A stretch of DNA of 49,324 nucleotides from the NCBI GenBank assembly GCA_018222405.1, contig JAAFAI010000031.1, forward strand, positions 1 through 49,324, given 5' to 3'. The translations under genes and the position numbers were made by a program. Below the pieces are notes generated by a model that had not been told where the DNA came from, made no database searches, and worked only from the letters and a program-made list of their open reading frames with translations. Of the stretch, positions 16,623 through 25,899 are shown piece by piece; positions within the stretch are counted from its first letter, which is position 1; the number at the start of each line of letters is the position of its first letter. The DNA comes from Gammaproteobacteria bacterium. Its GTDB lineage: Bacteria > Pseudomonadota > Gammaproteobacteria > Enterobacterales > Alteromonadaceae.

Positions 16623-18350
16623 ATGGCGTCGGTTCAGACAGGATTGTCGAGAAAGCTACTAACACGCGTGTTGTCGGTATACTTCTTTCTGACTTTCATT
16701 GTTACGGTTGGCCAGATCTTTACCGAATACCTCAGCACCAAAAGCCACATTGAATCTGAACTCCAAACCCTGAAAAACACGTTCTCCACCAGCCTGACCC
16801 GGGCCATATGGGAAGTTAACATTCCGCAGGCACAATCAATTGCCGAAGGACTCATGGAGTTACCTATTGTCACCGGCGTACAAATTCGCGATGAGAATGG
16901 TGATTACATTGCTGATTTAGGCGTGACCATTGCACAAATTCGCGCGCCCTTCACCAGCGGTGAACTGGAAGATCATGACGGCGGCCTGTTCAGTTACAGC
17001 TTTCCATTGATTTTTGAATTCTCCAACCGGGCCTCCACGGTAGGCGATGTCACCCTGTATTCTAACTTCGATATTATTTTCGGCCGCATCGAAGTGGGGA
17101 TTTTCTTTTTAATCGGCAATGCGATTGTTAAAACCGCTTTTCTGGTGTTTCTGTTTATGACCGCCTTCCGCCGCATGCTGTCAGATCCGTTAATGGAAGT
17201 GACGCAGAAAATGAGTGCGTTTAATCCGGACAACCCGGAGCAATCAAAAATCTATTTAACCCTCGACGACGAGAATGAACTGCGCCTGCTGCAATATTCC
17301 TACAACCAGGTGATTGATGATCTGATTGTCTCCCAGCAACAGCTGAAAAACACCCAGAGTGAGCTGCAACGGGTGAATAAAAAACTCGACGACCAGAACC
17401 TGTTATTGGAACAGGAAGTGGCCAAGAAAACCGCTTCACTGAGTCAGATCATGCTGGACCTGGAGCGCCAGAAAGACGAACTCATTGCTAATCAGCGTGA
17501 GCTTCGCCAGGAAAACGAAAACCGTCAGTACATCGAAAACGTATTGCGGGATAAAAATAAAGAACTGGCCCAGTCGATGGAATACCTAAAACTTGCTCAG
17601 GATCAGTTACTTGAGTCTGAACGGATGGCCTCGCTGGGCGGGTTGGTAGCCGGTATTGCCCACGATGTAAACACGCCACTCGGCGTTGGGGTTACCGCCG
17701 CCAGCTTTCTTAATGAGCGCCTGGCTGAGGTTCGAAATAACTATGAAAATCAATCTCTCACCAATAAAACCATGGCGTCGTTTTTAGATGAAGCTGAACA
17801 AACCACCAATCTGCTGCTGACTAACCTAAACCGCGCTTCCGATCTGATCACCAGCTTTAAACAAGTCGCTGTAGACCAGACCAGTGAAGCAGAGCGTGTA
17901 TTTAATTTAAATAATTACCTGCATGAGATTTTGCAATCACTTGGCCCGTCGTTTAAGCACACTCAGCACAAGGTAAATGTGCAGTGCCCGGATGACCTGT
18001 ACATTCGCTCAGCGCCCGGCATTATTGCCCAGATCATCACCAATATGATCATGAACTCGATTATTCACGGCTTTGAAAACAAGCCTGATGGGCATATTGA
18101 GATTGCCGTGCAACAGGATGGTGAAGACGTCTTGCTGACCTACCAGGACGATGGCTGTGGTATCCCGGCCGATCAGCTTGGCCAGCTTTTTGATGCCTTC
18201 TTTACCACTAAGCGCGGTCAGGGCGGCAGTGGTCTGGGCACTCACATTATGTATAACCTGGTGACTCAGGCGCTCGACGGCAACATCGAAGCCAGCAGTG
18301 AACCTGGCCAGGGCCTGCGCTACGAAATCCGCTTCCCGGCCCGAACCTGA
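16623..18350 (+). CDS. Orphan membrane sensor histidine kinase
   Basis: The kinase has two membrane helices (about residues 12-34 and 155-180) flanking a roughly 120-residue periplasmic sensor, a short HAMP-like piece, a long coiled coil (about 220-330), a HisKA region with H347 in GIAHDVNTPLG, and an HATPase domain with DDGCGI and GGSGLGTHI. The H box HDVNTPLG resembles the HisKA family of DctB-like or hybrid sensor kinases. I chose the ATG at 16623 (575 residues), preceded by TAGG 6 nt upstream; an in-frame TTG at 16578 has no ribosome binding site. No response regulator is adjacent in the same direction, and phoB is divergent, so its partner is unknown. Confidence 0.85.
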   Translation: MASVQTGLSRKLLTRVLSVYFFLTFIVTVGQIFTEYLSTKSHIESELQTLKNTFSTSLTRAIWEVNIPQAQSIAEGLMELPIVTGVQIRDENGDYIADLGVTIAQIRAPFTSGELEDHDGGLFSYSFPLIFEFSNRASTVGDVTLYSNFDIIFGRIEVGIFFLIGNAIVKTAFLVFLFMTAFRRMLSDPLMEVTQKMSAFNPDNPEQSKIYLTLDDENELRLLQYSYNQVIDDLIVSQQQLKNTQSELQRVNKKLDDQNLLLEQEVAKKTASLSQIMLDLERQKDELIANQRELRQENENRQYIENVLRDKNKELAQSMEYLKLAQDQLLESERMASLGGLVAGIAHDVNTPLGVGVTAASFLNERLAEVRNNYENQSLTNKTMASFLDEAEQTTNLLLTNLNRASDLITSFKQVAVDQTSEAERVFNLNNYLHEILQSLGPSFKHTQHKVNVQCPDDLYIRSAPGIIAQIITNMIMNSIIHGFENKPDGHIEIAVQQDGEDVLLTYQDDGCGIPADQLGQLFDAFFTTKRGQGGSGLGTHIMYNLVTQALDGNIEASSEPGQGLRYEIRFPART

Positions 18351-18449
18351 TACGCGCTGTTGCAAAGCCGGCAAAATCACCCACAGTAGTTGCGCAGTTA
18401 CCAGCGCACTGCTAACCTTTCGGCCTTTTCAAAATGACAGATCTTCTTT

Positions 18450-19358
18450 ATGTGGTTTAAGAATATAAAAGCCTACCGGCTCACCCAGCCGCTGGCCCTC
18501 AATGATGATGAATTACAAACAGCGTTAAGTGAACTCGCTTTTCGCCCCTGTGGCAGCCAGGAAAGTGCCACCATGGGCTTTGTCTCGCCGTTACACGACG
18601 CCGGCCAGAACACCCTGCTATTCCATCAGACACAGTTGCGTTACTGGATCACGCTGAAAAAGCAGGAACGTTTGCTGCCTTCGTCAGTAGTCAATTCTGA
18701 GCTGGCCGACAAAGTCGCCCAGATAGAGGCAGAAACTGGCTCTCCGGTGGGTAAAAAAGCCCAGTCGGATCTGAAACAGGAAATTATTACCCGCCTGCTA
18801 CCCCAGGCCTTTGTGAAGAACTCTTATACCAACGGCTTTATCTCAATAGCTGATAATTTAGTGATTGTGGATGCCAGCGCCGATGGTAAAGCCGAAGCAT
18901 TTCTGGCTATGGTCCGAAAAGCCCTGGGCTCACTGCCCGTGGTTCCTCTGGTTCGCCATAGTCTGCAAAGTGAGCTGACTCACTGGTTAACCGACAAGCC
19001 GCCCGCCAAAATTGAGTTACTGGAAGAAGCCGAGTTTAAATCTACCGATGAAGTAGGCAGCGTTATTCGCTGTAAAAACCAGCCGCTGGACAGCGAAGAA
19101 ATCCAGCTCCACCTGGATGCCGGCAAGCTGGTACAAAAAGTGGCTTTCAATTTCGACGAAACTTTGGAAGCGGTCATTCAGGAAGACGGTTCGGTAAAAC
19201 GCATTAAGTTTACCGACCGGATCAAAGAAGAAACCCAGGATATTCCTAAGGATCAGGTGGCAGCTCGCTTAGACGCTGAGTTCAGTCTGATGTCTGCTGA
19301 GATGTGTGCCTTCGTCAATTTCCTGAGCGAAGCGCTGGACCTCGATAAAGACAGTTAA
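18450..19358 (+). CDS. rdgC: Recombination-associated protein RdgC
   Basis: The 302-residue protein is recognisable as RdgC from its start MWFKNIKAYRLTQP, the block FRPCGSQESATMGFVSPL, and the C-terminal EFSLMSAEMCAFVNFLSEALD. RdgC forms a ring-shaped dimer around double-stranded DNA and limits RecA activity; in neisseriae it affects pilin variation. Length matches the E. coli protein (303). It follows the sensor kinase after 99 bp but is probably a separate unit. The stop codon overlaps that of the convergent DUF418 gene within TTAA (19355-19358). Confidence 0.95.
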   Translation: MWFKNIKAYRLTQPLALNDDELQTALSELAFRPCGSQESATMGFVSPLHDAGQNTLLFHQTQLRYWITLKKQERLLPSSVVNSELADKVAQIEAETGSPVGKKAQSDLKQEIITRLLPQAFVKNSYTNGFISIADNLVIVDASADGKAEAFLAMVRKALGSLPVVPLVRHSLQSELTHWLTDKPPAKIELLEEAEFKSTDEVGSVIRCKNQPLDSEEIQLHLDAGKLVQKVAFNFDETLEAVIQEDGSVKRIKFTDRIKEETQDIPKDQVAARLDAEFSLMSAEMCAFVNFLSEALDLDKDS

Positions 19359-20590
19359 ACAACCTGCCAGGCCCTCCGCCGCAGCACCGGTTGCCAGCGG
19401 CGTTGGGTCAGGTTACGCCATATTCGCTCCATAGGCCCGCTGTCGAAACGGTTAAGCCACCAGCGAGAGATAGTAAGTTGCACAGCCCATATAGCACATA
19501 CGATCAGGGTAAGTGAGCTACGCTGTAACTCACCAAACAAACCCAGCCCCCAGCCATAAAAAATGGCACAACAAAGTACCGATTGCAGCAGGTAATTAGT
19601 CAGCGCCATCTGCCCTACCGGCGCCAGGTAGCTTACCACCGCTCCCTGCCAGTTATTGCCGGCAACCTTCACCAGCCACATTACCAGGCACACATACCCC
19701 CAGGCTAAGAACAGTGCGCCCCAGTAATTGGGAAAACGATAGAGGGTCATAAACTCTGGTATCACCACACCATTTTGTTTACTAAGCATAGCCCCTGCCC
19801 CACATATCAGGGTGCCGATAATTACGCCCAGTAATCCATTTAACCGGTAAAATTTAAGCGAGCGGCTCGCGGTTAAAATACCAAGCTTGAACAGCGCCAT
19901 GCCTACGAGCATTAATCCGCACATGCGAAACTCCACTGCAATCAGCGCATTAACATGAAAATCCAGTGTTGTATCAACGCGCATCGATGCTCTTTGCCAC
20001 CAGTTGCCCTGATAGGCGGCTATTTCTTGCTGAAGCTGTGCCAATGGCGGGCTTATACTCTCAATGACCTCCAATTGCTCGCCATCAGACATGCCGCCCC
20101 AGGAGTAGTACACCAGCAATAACAGCAGCATCAGAATGCTTTGCAGGAATAAGCCAAAGCCGAGTAGCTTTTTCACCGACCAGTTTCTGCACCTGAATAT
20201 CAGCATGCCACCAATGGCGTAAGTCACCAGAATATCTCCCCACCACAAACCATAGGCATGCAGCAAGCCAATCAGCAACAACCAGAACATACGACGATAG
20301 TGCACCTGCTTAGCAGTTATGGGATCGGGCTGGCGCTCTGCCATCATGGCAATACCTGCGCCGAATAAAGCAGCAAACAATGCGTAGAATTTTTCTGCGA
20401 AGAACACCTCAGCCAGGAACCACTGCCACTCATTTAACGGGCTTAGCGGCCCCAGTGCGAAAGGATTATCATAAAGCGCTCGCGGATACGCAAAAGCTAT
20501 AATGTTCATCATCAAAATGCCGAGCAGAGCAACGCCTCGTAACGCATCAAGACTTATAATGCGGTTGGCTGGTGATATATGCTGACTCAT
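19355..20590 (-). CDS. DUF418 polytopic membrane protein
   Basis: The 411-residue protein begins with the family signature RIISLDALRGVALLGILMMNI and has about ten membrane helices, with the C-terminal DUF418 part containing PVGQMALTNYLLQSVLC. Members resemble YeiB and sit in the inner membrane; function is not known, though the N-terminal part is distantly like acyltransferase-3-type heparan acetylases. It converges on rdgC with overlapping stops and is divergent from the BenE-like transporter, so the palindromic operators between them could also affect it. Confidence 0.85.
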   Translation of the reverse strand: MSQHISPANRIISLDALRGVALLGILMMNIIAFAYPRALYDNPFALGPLSPLNEWQWFLAEVFFAEKFYALFAALFGAGIAMMAERQPDPITAKQVHYRRMFWLLLIGLLHAYGLWWGDILVTYAIGGMLIFRCRNWSVKKLLGFGLFLQSILMLLLLLVYYSWGGMSDGEQLEVIESISPPLAQLQQEIAAYQGNWWQRASMRVDTTLDFHVNALIAVEFRMCGLMLVGMALFKLGILTASRSLKFYRLNGLLGVIIGTLICGAGAMLSKQNGVVIPEFMTLYRFPNYWGALFLAWGYVCLVMWLVKVAGNNWQGAVVSYLAPVGQMALTNYLLQSVLCCAIFYGWGLGLFGELQRSSLTLIVCAIWAVQLTISRWWLNRFDSGPMERIWRNLTQRRWQPVLRRRAWQVV

Positions 20591-20760
20591 TGCTTGTCCT
20601 TAAGCATTGGCGGTTTCCTTTAGGTTTGATTGGGAGTTTTTGGCAATTAGCTGTTGCCTGTGGCGACAGTATACATCAATCGATCACAGTAAACTCTGCC
20701 CCAACGAATAGAAACGACTTTGGTTACGACCTTCACACTGACAATTCATTGCTCCACCAG

Positions 20761-20816
20761 TTGTGCGCTATAGCGCACAATGCTATATTAACCCTACATG
20801 TGCGTTATAACGCACA
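20761..20816 (+). promoter_or_regulatory. Twin palindromic operators around the benE promoter
   Basis: Two perfect palindromes share the core TGTGCGYTATARCGCACA: a 20-bp one at 20761-20780 and an 18-bp one at 20799-20816, 37 bp apart centre to centre. Between them is an extended -10, TGCTATATT (20781-20789), and 17 nt upstream of its hexamer lies TTGTGC inside the first palindrome as a weak -35. Placement over the -35 and just after the start site is typical of a repressor. No regulator gene is adjacent. Confidence 0.72.
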
Positions 20817-20847
20817 AAAATAATTAAATACACAGGTAAATTTGGCC

Positions 20848-22026
20848 ATGAAACACAATCGCTCGATTCAGCTTAGTCATATAGCCGCCGGCTCCACTTC
20901 TGTAATTGTGGGTTACAGTAGCTCGGTGGTTATAGTGATTGAAGCGGCCAGACAGGCCGGCGCCAGCGAATCTCAACTGATAAGCTGGTTACTGGTGCTT
21001 GGTCTGGCAATGGGCCTGAGCACGCTGTTTTTTTCGTGGCGTTTTAAAATGCCGGTGATTACGGCATGGTCGACGCCCGGCGCAGTTTTTTTAATTTCTA
21101 CCGCAGGTGATTTTTCACTGGCTGAGATTACCGGAGCCTTTTTATTTGCCGGACTCCTAAGCCTTCTGGCGGCGCGCAGTCGCTTGCTGATGCGCGGCAT
21201 TGAACGTATTCCCCCGGCACTATCTGCCGCTATGCTGGCGGGAATTTTACTGCCCTACTGTCTGGGTGTGTTTACCAGCGCTCAGGACTATCCGTTGCTG
21301 AGCATACTGTTTATTATGATTTACTTGCTTGGCAGTCGCTGGTTTCCCCGCTATCTGATGCTGGTTTTACTGGTGGTTGCGGCGTTGGCGGCATTAGTGC
21401 TAACCGGGAACAGCAGTAAACCTATCCGGTATGCCCTGCCTGCGCTCGAATGGGTCATACCGGCTTTCAACGGCGCAGCCCTTATCAGTATAGGCCTGCC
21501 GCTTTTTCTTATTACCACCTTGTCGCAAAACCTGCCGGGCATCAGTATTCAGCAAAGCCATGGCTATAAGCCAGACAACCGGTTTATACTAACGGGCATA
21601 GCACTGGTGCAGCTGTTCAGTGCCCCATTTGGCGGTTTCATGATTAACCTGGCGGCGATCACCGCTGCTATTTGCATGGCCGACAATGTGGATGAGAACC
21701 CGGCCAAGCGCTATCTGGCCGGCGTAGTGGCCGGGATTGGTTATTGTCTTGCCGGCTTGTTTGCCGTCACAATTACACTGATTTTTACTCAGATGCCACA
21801 GGTGGTAACCAGCTTACTGGCAGGCATTGCACTGTTGTCTACCCTACAATCGAGTTTGTTACGCAGTTTACAGGATGCGCCATTCAGACAGGGGGCAATA
21901 CTCACTTTGCTATGCAGTGCGTCAGGATTAAGCCTTGCCGGGATTAGCGCACCGGTTTGGGGGCTACTTGCGGGAGTAATAACGCTGTGGCTGCATCCTC
22001 AATGGAAACAGCCGGTACAGCCATAA
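20848..22026 (+). CDS. benE: BenE-family benzoate/H+ symporter-like transporter
   Basis: The protein (about 392 residues, 11-12 hydrophobic helices) matches the BenE family: it has GYSSSVVIVIEAARQAG near the N-terminus, AWSTPGAVFL, and the central GLPLFLITTLSQNLPGISIQQ block. BenE proteins are inner-membrane proton symporters for benzoate or other aromatic acids; the actual substrate here is unknown and no benzoate degradation genes are nearby. Start choice is between TTG 20842 and ATG 20848; AGG lies 5 or 11 nt upstream respectively, and the ATG was kept as the commoner codon. It is a single-gene unit behind two palindromic operators. Confidence 0.86.
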   Translation: MKHNRSIQLSHIAAGSTSVIVGYSSSVVIVIEAARQAGASESQLISWLLVLGLAMGLSTLFFSWRFKMPVITAWSTPGAVFLISTAGDFSLAEITGAFLFAGLLSLLAARSRLLMRGIERIPPALSAAMLAGILLPYCLGVFTSAQDYPLLSILFIMIYLLGSRWFPRYLMLVLLVVAALAALVLTGNSSKPIRYALPALEWVIPAFNGAALISIGLPLFLITTLSQNLPGISIQQSHGYKPDNRFILTGIALVQLFSAPFGGFMINLAAITAAICMADNVDENPAKRYLAGVVAGIGYCLAGLFAVTITLIFTQMPQVVTSLLAGIALLSTLQSSLLRSLQDAPFRQGAILTLLCSASGLSLAGISAPVWGLLAGVITLWLHPQWKQPVQP

Positions 22027-22062
22027 CAATATAAATGGGGCCGTGAAACTGGCCCCCGGGGA

Positions 22063-22899
22063 TCAGGCAAATACTTGCTTAGCGGCAGCCCGCATTTCAG
22101 CAAAGTCGTTAGACAGCAGAGAGTTGACATCTTCCACCACACCACGCTGAATGGCCAGGTTAAGGACTGCGTCTTTTTTACTGTCTATCTGCCCGGCTAA
22201 TGCCGCGCCGACTCTGACAAAGTCGATGTAGCCAAGCTTTTCAGGAATATAAGCCAGATCGTGCCAGCGCTCAGCCACCACAACAAAGTCTTCACCAAAC
22301 TCCCAGCTTCGCATAATACTGCCGCCCACTTTAGGGGCCAGCTTGTCAATGGCGTCGTCGAGGAAACTTGGACTCGCAAAAACCTCAGTGTGACGTTCAG
22401 CCTCAGTTAAAATAGGCAGTACACCAATACTGTGAATTAGTGACATCAGCGTCATGGTATCAATGCTAAGGTCGCGCTTCTTGGTACGGGCTATATACAT
22501 TTGCAGCGCCGCCATGGCATTGGCTACCACTTCAACGGTGTTTGCCCATTCTTTTTTCATGTACTCACCAACCAGCTCGTTTTTTGAAACGAATAGTTGT
22601 TCCATTGCCAGCGCCGTTGCAATGTTTTTGATTTGTCTCAGGCCAATGCGGGTAACGGCCTGCGAGATGGAGGTTACTTTTACCGCTCGCCCCATGTAGG
22701 CACTGTTTGAAATCTTAATCATCCTCGCACTCAGCGATGGATCCTGGCCAATCACTTCACCCATATCCTGTAAGTTGATATCCGGATCGTCTGCGGCTTT
22801 ACGTACTTTTAACGCCACAGCGGGTAACGTTGGCAGCACCAACGTATCGTTTTTAATCTTTTCAACCAGAATGGTGAGTAGCGCATTTTGTGTAGACAT
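22063..22899 (-). CDS. HDOD domain protein
   Basis: The 278-residue soluble protein is an HDOD domain over most of its length (about residues 15-215): TLPTLPAVALKVRKAADDPD, followed by IGQDPSLSARMIKISNSAYMG and ISQAVTRIGLRQIKNI. HDOD proteins lack the catalytic His-Asp pair of HD-GYP phosphodiesterases and act as signalling or scaffold modules, often in chemotaxis, motility or biofilm control. There is no attached GGDEF or EAL domain. It converges on the transporter gene; a hairpin GGGGCC/GGCCCC in the 36-bp gap may help end both transcripts. Confidence 0.9.
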   Translation of the reverse strand: MSTQNALLTILVEKIKNDTLVLPTLPAVALKVRKAADDPDINLQDMGEVIGQDPSLSARMIKISNSAYMGRAVKVTSISQAVTRIGLRQIKNIATALAMEQLFVSKNELVGEYMKKEWANTVEVVANAMAALQMYIARTKKRDLSIDTMTLMSLIHSIGVLPILTEAERHTEVFASPSFLDDAIDKLAPKVGGSIMRSWEFGEDFVVVAERWHDLAYIPEKLGYIDFVRVGAALAGQIDSKKDAVLNLAIQRGVVEDVNSLLSNDFAEMRAAAKQVFA

Positions 22900-23288
22900 A
22901 TTCCTACCTTTATCGATGGTCAGTGTGTTCTCGCATCCGTTGCGGTTAACAGTAACGGAGCGCGCTGCCTTTTATATTGTTGAAAATCAATGTTTGTTGC
23001 TGTTGTATAACCATAACATAGCTTAAATTTCTGTCATGCGACCAGTCCGGATAAATAAAAAATGACATTCAGGAAATATCGCGCGGTCGGCAAATGAAAT
23101 ATTGTTACTTAACTGAGTATAGCATCTGCTTTACGGCTTGGTTATGCTAGAGAAAGTTTCTGTATTTAACCGCCCGGGGCAACTATGTAAAAATGCCCTA
23201 AGGAATCAAAGGCAGCGGTATAATCAGTTTCTCAGATAAAAATGCTAAACAATAACAACAACTTTTATTTAACGACGGACGAATTCAC
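22900..23288. other. 389-bp divergent intergenic region
   Basis: This stretch between the divergent HDOD and M49-like peptidase genes is AT-rich and should hold both promoters. I saw no open frame with a ribosome binding site, no convincing -35/-10 pair, no Pho box and no strong hairpin. Confidence 0.5.
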
Positions 23289-24959
23289 ATGCGCAAAGCA
23301 CTGCAAAAAACATTTGCCCTCACCGCCCTGGCCAGTTCACTTCTTTTCGTTGGCTGCTCAGAGCCACAGTCACCGCAATCAACCACCCAGGCAACGGCGC
23401 CTGAATTGCTGGTTGATGACAGTCGTCTGGGGATTTATCACCAGGTCCCGTTAACGGCTGACTTGTCTCATTTGAGTGAGAACCAAAAACAAATGCTCAG
23501 CAAACTGATAGACGCCTCTGAAATTATGGACGATCTGTTCTGGAAACAGGCCTTTTTTGGCGATAAAAAAGCATTTCTGCAGCAGTTTAGCAATGAGGAA
23601 CTCAAAGCTTTTGCGGCCATTAACTATGGCCCCTGGGATCGCTTAAATGGTGACGCGCCATTTCTGAGTGGCTACGGAGAAAAAGCCGCTGGTGCTGAGT
23701 TTTACCCTCAGGACATGACTAAAGCAGAATTCGCCGCCGCTGAATTTGCTGATAAAGATGGTCTCTATTCGGTGGTCGAACGCACTGAGAGTGGCGATTT
23801 AACTGCCACGCCCTATTCCGAGAAGTATCAGACAGAACTGACAAAAGCAGCAGCTTTACTTAAAGAGGCGTCTGAACTGGCAGATAATGAGACCTTCGCA
23901 AACTACCTGAAACTGCGTGCTGAAGCCTTACTGAGCGATGATTATTATGCATCGGACATGGCCTGGATGGATATGAAAACCAACCCCATTGAGCTGGTGA
24001 TTGGCCCCATCGAAACCTATGAAGACCAACTCTATGGCTATCGCGCCGCATTTGAATCTTATGTGCTCATCAAAGACATGGCCTGGAGTGAGCGGTTAGC
24101 AAAATATGCTCAGTTCCTGCCTGAGTTGCAAGAAGGATTGCCAGTCGATGAGGCCTACAAGCAGGAAACTCCCGGATCGGATGCCGATCTTAATGCTTAT
24201 GATGTGATTTATTATGCCGGGCACTCAAACGCCGGCAGTAAAACCATCGCCATCAACCTGCCTAACGATGAGCGGGTTCAACTGGCTAAAGGTACCCGCC
24301 GCCTGCAGCTGAAAAATGCCATGCAAGCCAAGTTTGATCATATTCTTAAGCCTATTTCAGAGGTGCTTATTGCCCCTGAACAACGCGAGCACATTACCTT
24401 TAACGCCTTTTTTGCCAACACCATGTTCCACGAAGTGGCCCATGGTCTGGGGATCAAAAACACGATTACCGATAAAGGCACTGTTCGGGCTGCACTTAAA
24501 GAGCACGCCTCGGCACTTGAAGAAGGTAAAGCCGATATTCTGGGTCTTTACATGGTTCAAAGTCTATTGGAAAAAGGTGAAATAACCGAGGGCACCCTGG
24601 AAGATTATTACGTTACCTTTATGGCAGGGATCTTTCGTTCAGTGCGCTTTGGTGCATCCAGTGCCCACGGCAAAGCCAATATGATCCGGTTTAACTATTT
24701 CGCCACCATGGGCGCTTTTGACCGCAATGAAGACGGCCTGTACAGCGTGAACATGGATAAAATGTCAGAAGCGGTTTCTTCCTTATCTGAGCTTATCCTT
24801 ACCCTCCAGGGTAATGGGGATTACGATGGCGTAGCTGAGCTGGTTGCGGATAAAGGTATTATTAAACCCCAACTGGAAGCCGATCTGGCCCGTTTAAAAG
24901 CGGCCAGTATCCCGGTTGATATTGTGTTTGAGCAAGGAAAAACACAACTCGGTATATAA
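23289..24959 (+). CDS. M49-like zinc peptidase (dipeptidyl-peptidase III family), lipoprotein
   Basis: The 556-residue protein has a lipoprotein signal with lipobox FVGC (Cys 19-20 region) and a zinc site: HEVAH at 381-385 (H381, E382, H385) followed about 27 residues later by EEGKADILG (E411/E412) as the likely third ligand. The helical layout and the EEGKAD block resemble the bacterial dipeptidyl-peptidase III (M49) family, which removes dipeptides from peptides. Classical M49 enzymes have HEXXGH with one extra residue; this one has a plain HEXXH spacing, so it is a variant. It would act in the periplasm or at the outer membrane and stands alone. Confidence 0.78.
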   Translation: MRKALQKTFALTALASSLLFVGCSEPQSPQSTTQATAPELLVDDSRLGIYHQVPLTADLSHLSENQKQMLSKLIDASEIMDDLFWKQAFFGDKKAFLQQFSNEELKAFAAINYGPWDRLNGDAPFLSGYGEKAAGAEFYPQDMTKAEFAAAEFADKDGLYSVVERTESGDLTATPYSEKYQTELTKAAALLKEASELADNETFANYLKLRAEALLSDDYYASDMAWMDMKTNPIELVIGPIETYEDQLYGYRAAFESYVLIKDMAWSERLAKYAQFLPELQEGLPVDEAYKQETPGSDADLNAYDVIYYAGHSNAGSKTIAINLPNDERVQLAKGTRRLQLKNAMQAKFDHILKPISEVLIAPEQREHITFNAFFANTMFHEVAHGLGIKNTITDKGTVRAALKEHASALEEGKADILGLYMVQSLLEKGEITEGTLEDYYVTFMAGIFRSVRFGASSAHGKANMIRFNYFATMGAFDRNEDGLYSVNMDKMSEAVSSLSELILTLQGNGDYDGVAELVADKGIIKPQLEADLARLKAASIPVDIVFEQGKTQLGI

Positions 24960-25108
24960 CAAAAAACCTGGCACTTAAATTCATCCCGGTAACTGTTACT
25001 CTGCCGGGGTGATATATTGCCCAGCGTTCTGGCAGACAAGGAAAACCGTCTGCTATTTAACATATGGCCTGTTCATTCAGGCATTTTTCATCTGACAAGG
25101 AGTCCTGC

Positions 25109-25693
25109 ATGAAACAAATCGCTGCGCTATTTCTACTCGCTATGTCGCTTTATTATATTTATTTAGGCTGGCGGGTACTTTTCACCAAACGGCCTTTTAT
25201 TGTCTCAAGCGGTCTGCTGGCGAGCTTTGCCCTGTTAATCAATTTAGTACTAATCGTCCGGGAGGCTGTTCGGGTTTCGCAAACCGGTAGCCTGGAAGGC
25301 AAAGAAATTATTATGCTGGCGGTAACGATTTTTTTAGGCGTCAAATGCTGGCAACTAAGGCGGTCATACCAGGTTATAGGTCTGACTGGTGACTTTACGC
25401 CGGCCCTTAAAAATGCATTAGCTCATAACCAGTTGAATTATTGCGAACAACCCGGAATTATCAAAGTCCCAGCCCTGCCCGGCGCCATTGGATATGAATT
25501 CAAGTATTCCAAAAACGAATCATCGTTTAATTTTAAGGGCAGCTTTTCAGCTACGACAATCATTAACGTTATTCAACAGCTAGAACAATACTTTGCCGCA
25601 CATCCCTTCACCATTAATAAGAAAGCAGCATATGAAATGTGCGGATTGGGCATGATATCACTGGCTCTTTCACTTGCTTTGCTGTTCTACTAA
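25109..25693 (+). CDS. Small membrane protein of unknown function
   Basis: I do not recognise a family. The 194-residue product has membrane helices at about residues 3-17, 31-50 and 63-79, a soluble middle part of about 85 residues containing SFNFKGSFSATTIINVIQQLEQYF, and a C-terminal helix (MISLALSLALLFY). The start was placed at ATG 25109 because AAGGAG lies 6 nt upstream; an in-frame ATG 15 codons earlier has no ribosome binding site. It follows the peptidase gene after 149 bp and precedes a repeat-rich gap, so it is probably transcribed alone. Confidence 0.65.
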   Translation: MKQIAALFLLAMSLYYIYLGWRVLFTKRPFIVSSGLLASFALLINLVLIVREAVRVSQTGSLEGKEIIMLAVTIFLGVKCWQLRRSYQVIGLTGDFTPALKNALAHNQLNYCEQPGIIKVPALPGAIGYEFKYSKNESSFNFKGSFSATTIINVIQQLEQYFAAHPFTINKKAAYEMCGLGMISLALSLALLFY

Positions 25694-25816
25694 CGATAAA
25701 CCGGCTTCAGACACCGACCAGGAGTATCTGCAGGTGATACTAGCTCAAGGCCAGTTTGAGGGGGGTATCGTCTAGACACCATCAGAAGGCAGCAACCACA
25801 ACGCTTAAACCTTACC

Positions 25817-25852
25817 GTCATCCCCGCATGCTTCTAGCGGGGATTGAATGAC
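25817..25852. repeat. REP-like hairpin
   Basis: GTCA, TCCCCGC, a 9-nt loop, GCGGGGA and TGAC form an imperfect palindrome. The sequence resembles the widespread bacterial intergenic hairpins of the GTCATCCCCGC...GCGGGGAT type. It lies 124 bp after the small membrane protein gene. Confidence 0.65.
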
Positions 25853-25899
25853 TGAGCAATAAGCCATAGTGAGTTAGTTGATTTATCCGGTGATGTCTA

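Noticed and set aside
23160..23230. Search for a tRNA or small RNA gene in the gap before the M49-like gene
   Set aside because: No cloverleaf, no terminator hairpin and no promoter pair could be seen.
25064..25108. Longer start for the small membrane protein
   Set aside because: The ATG at 25064 has no ribosome binding site, whereas AAGGAG precedes the ATG at 25109.
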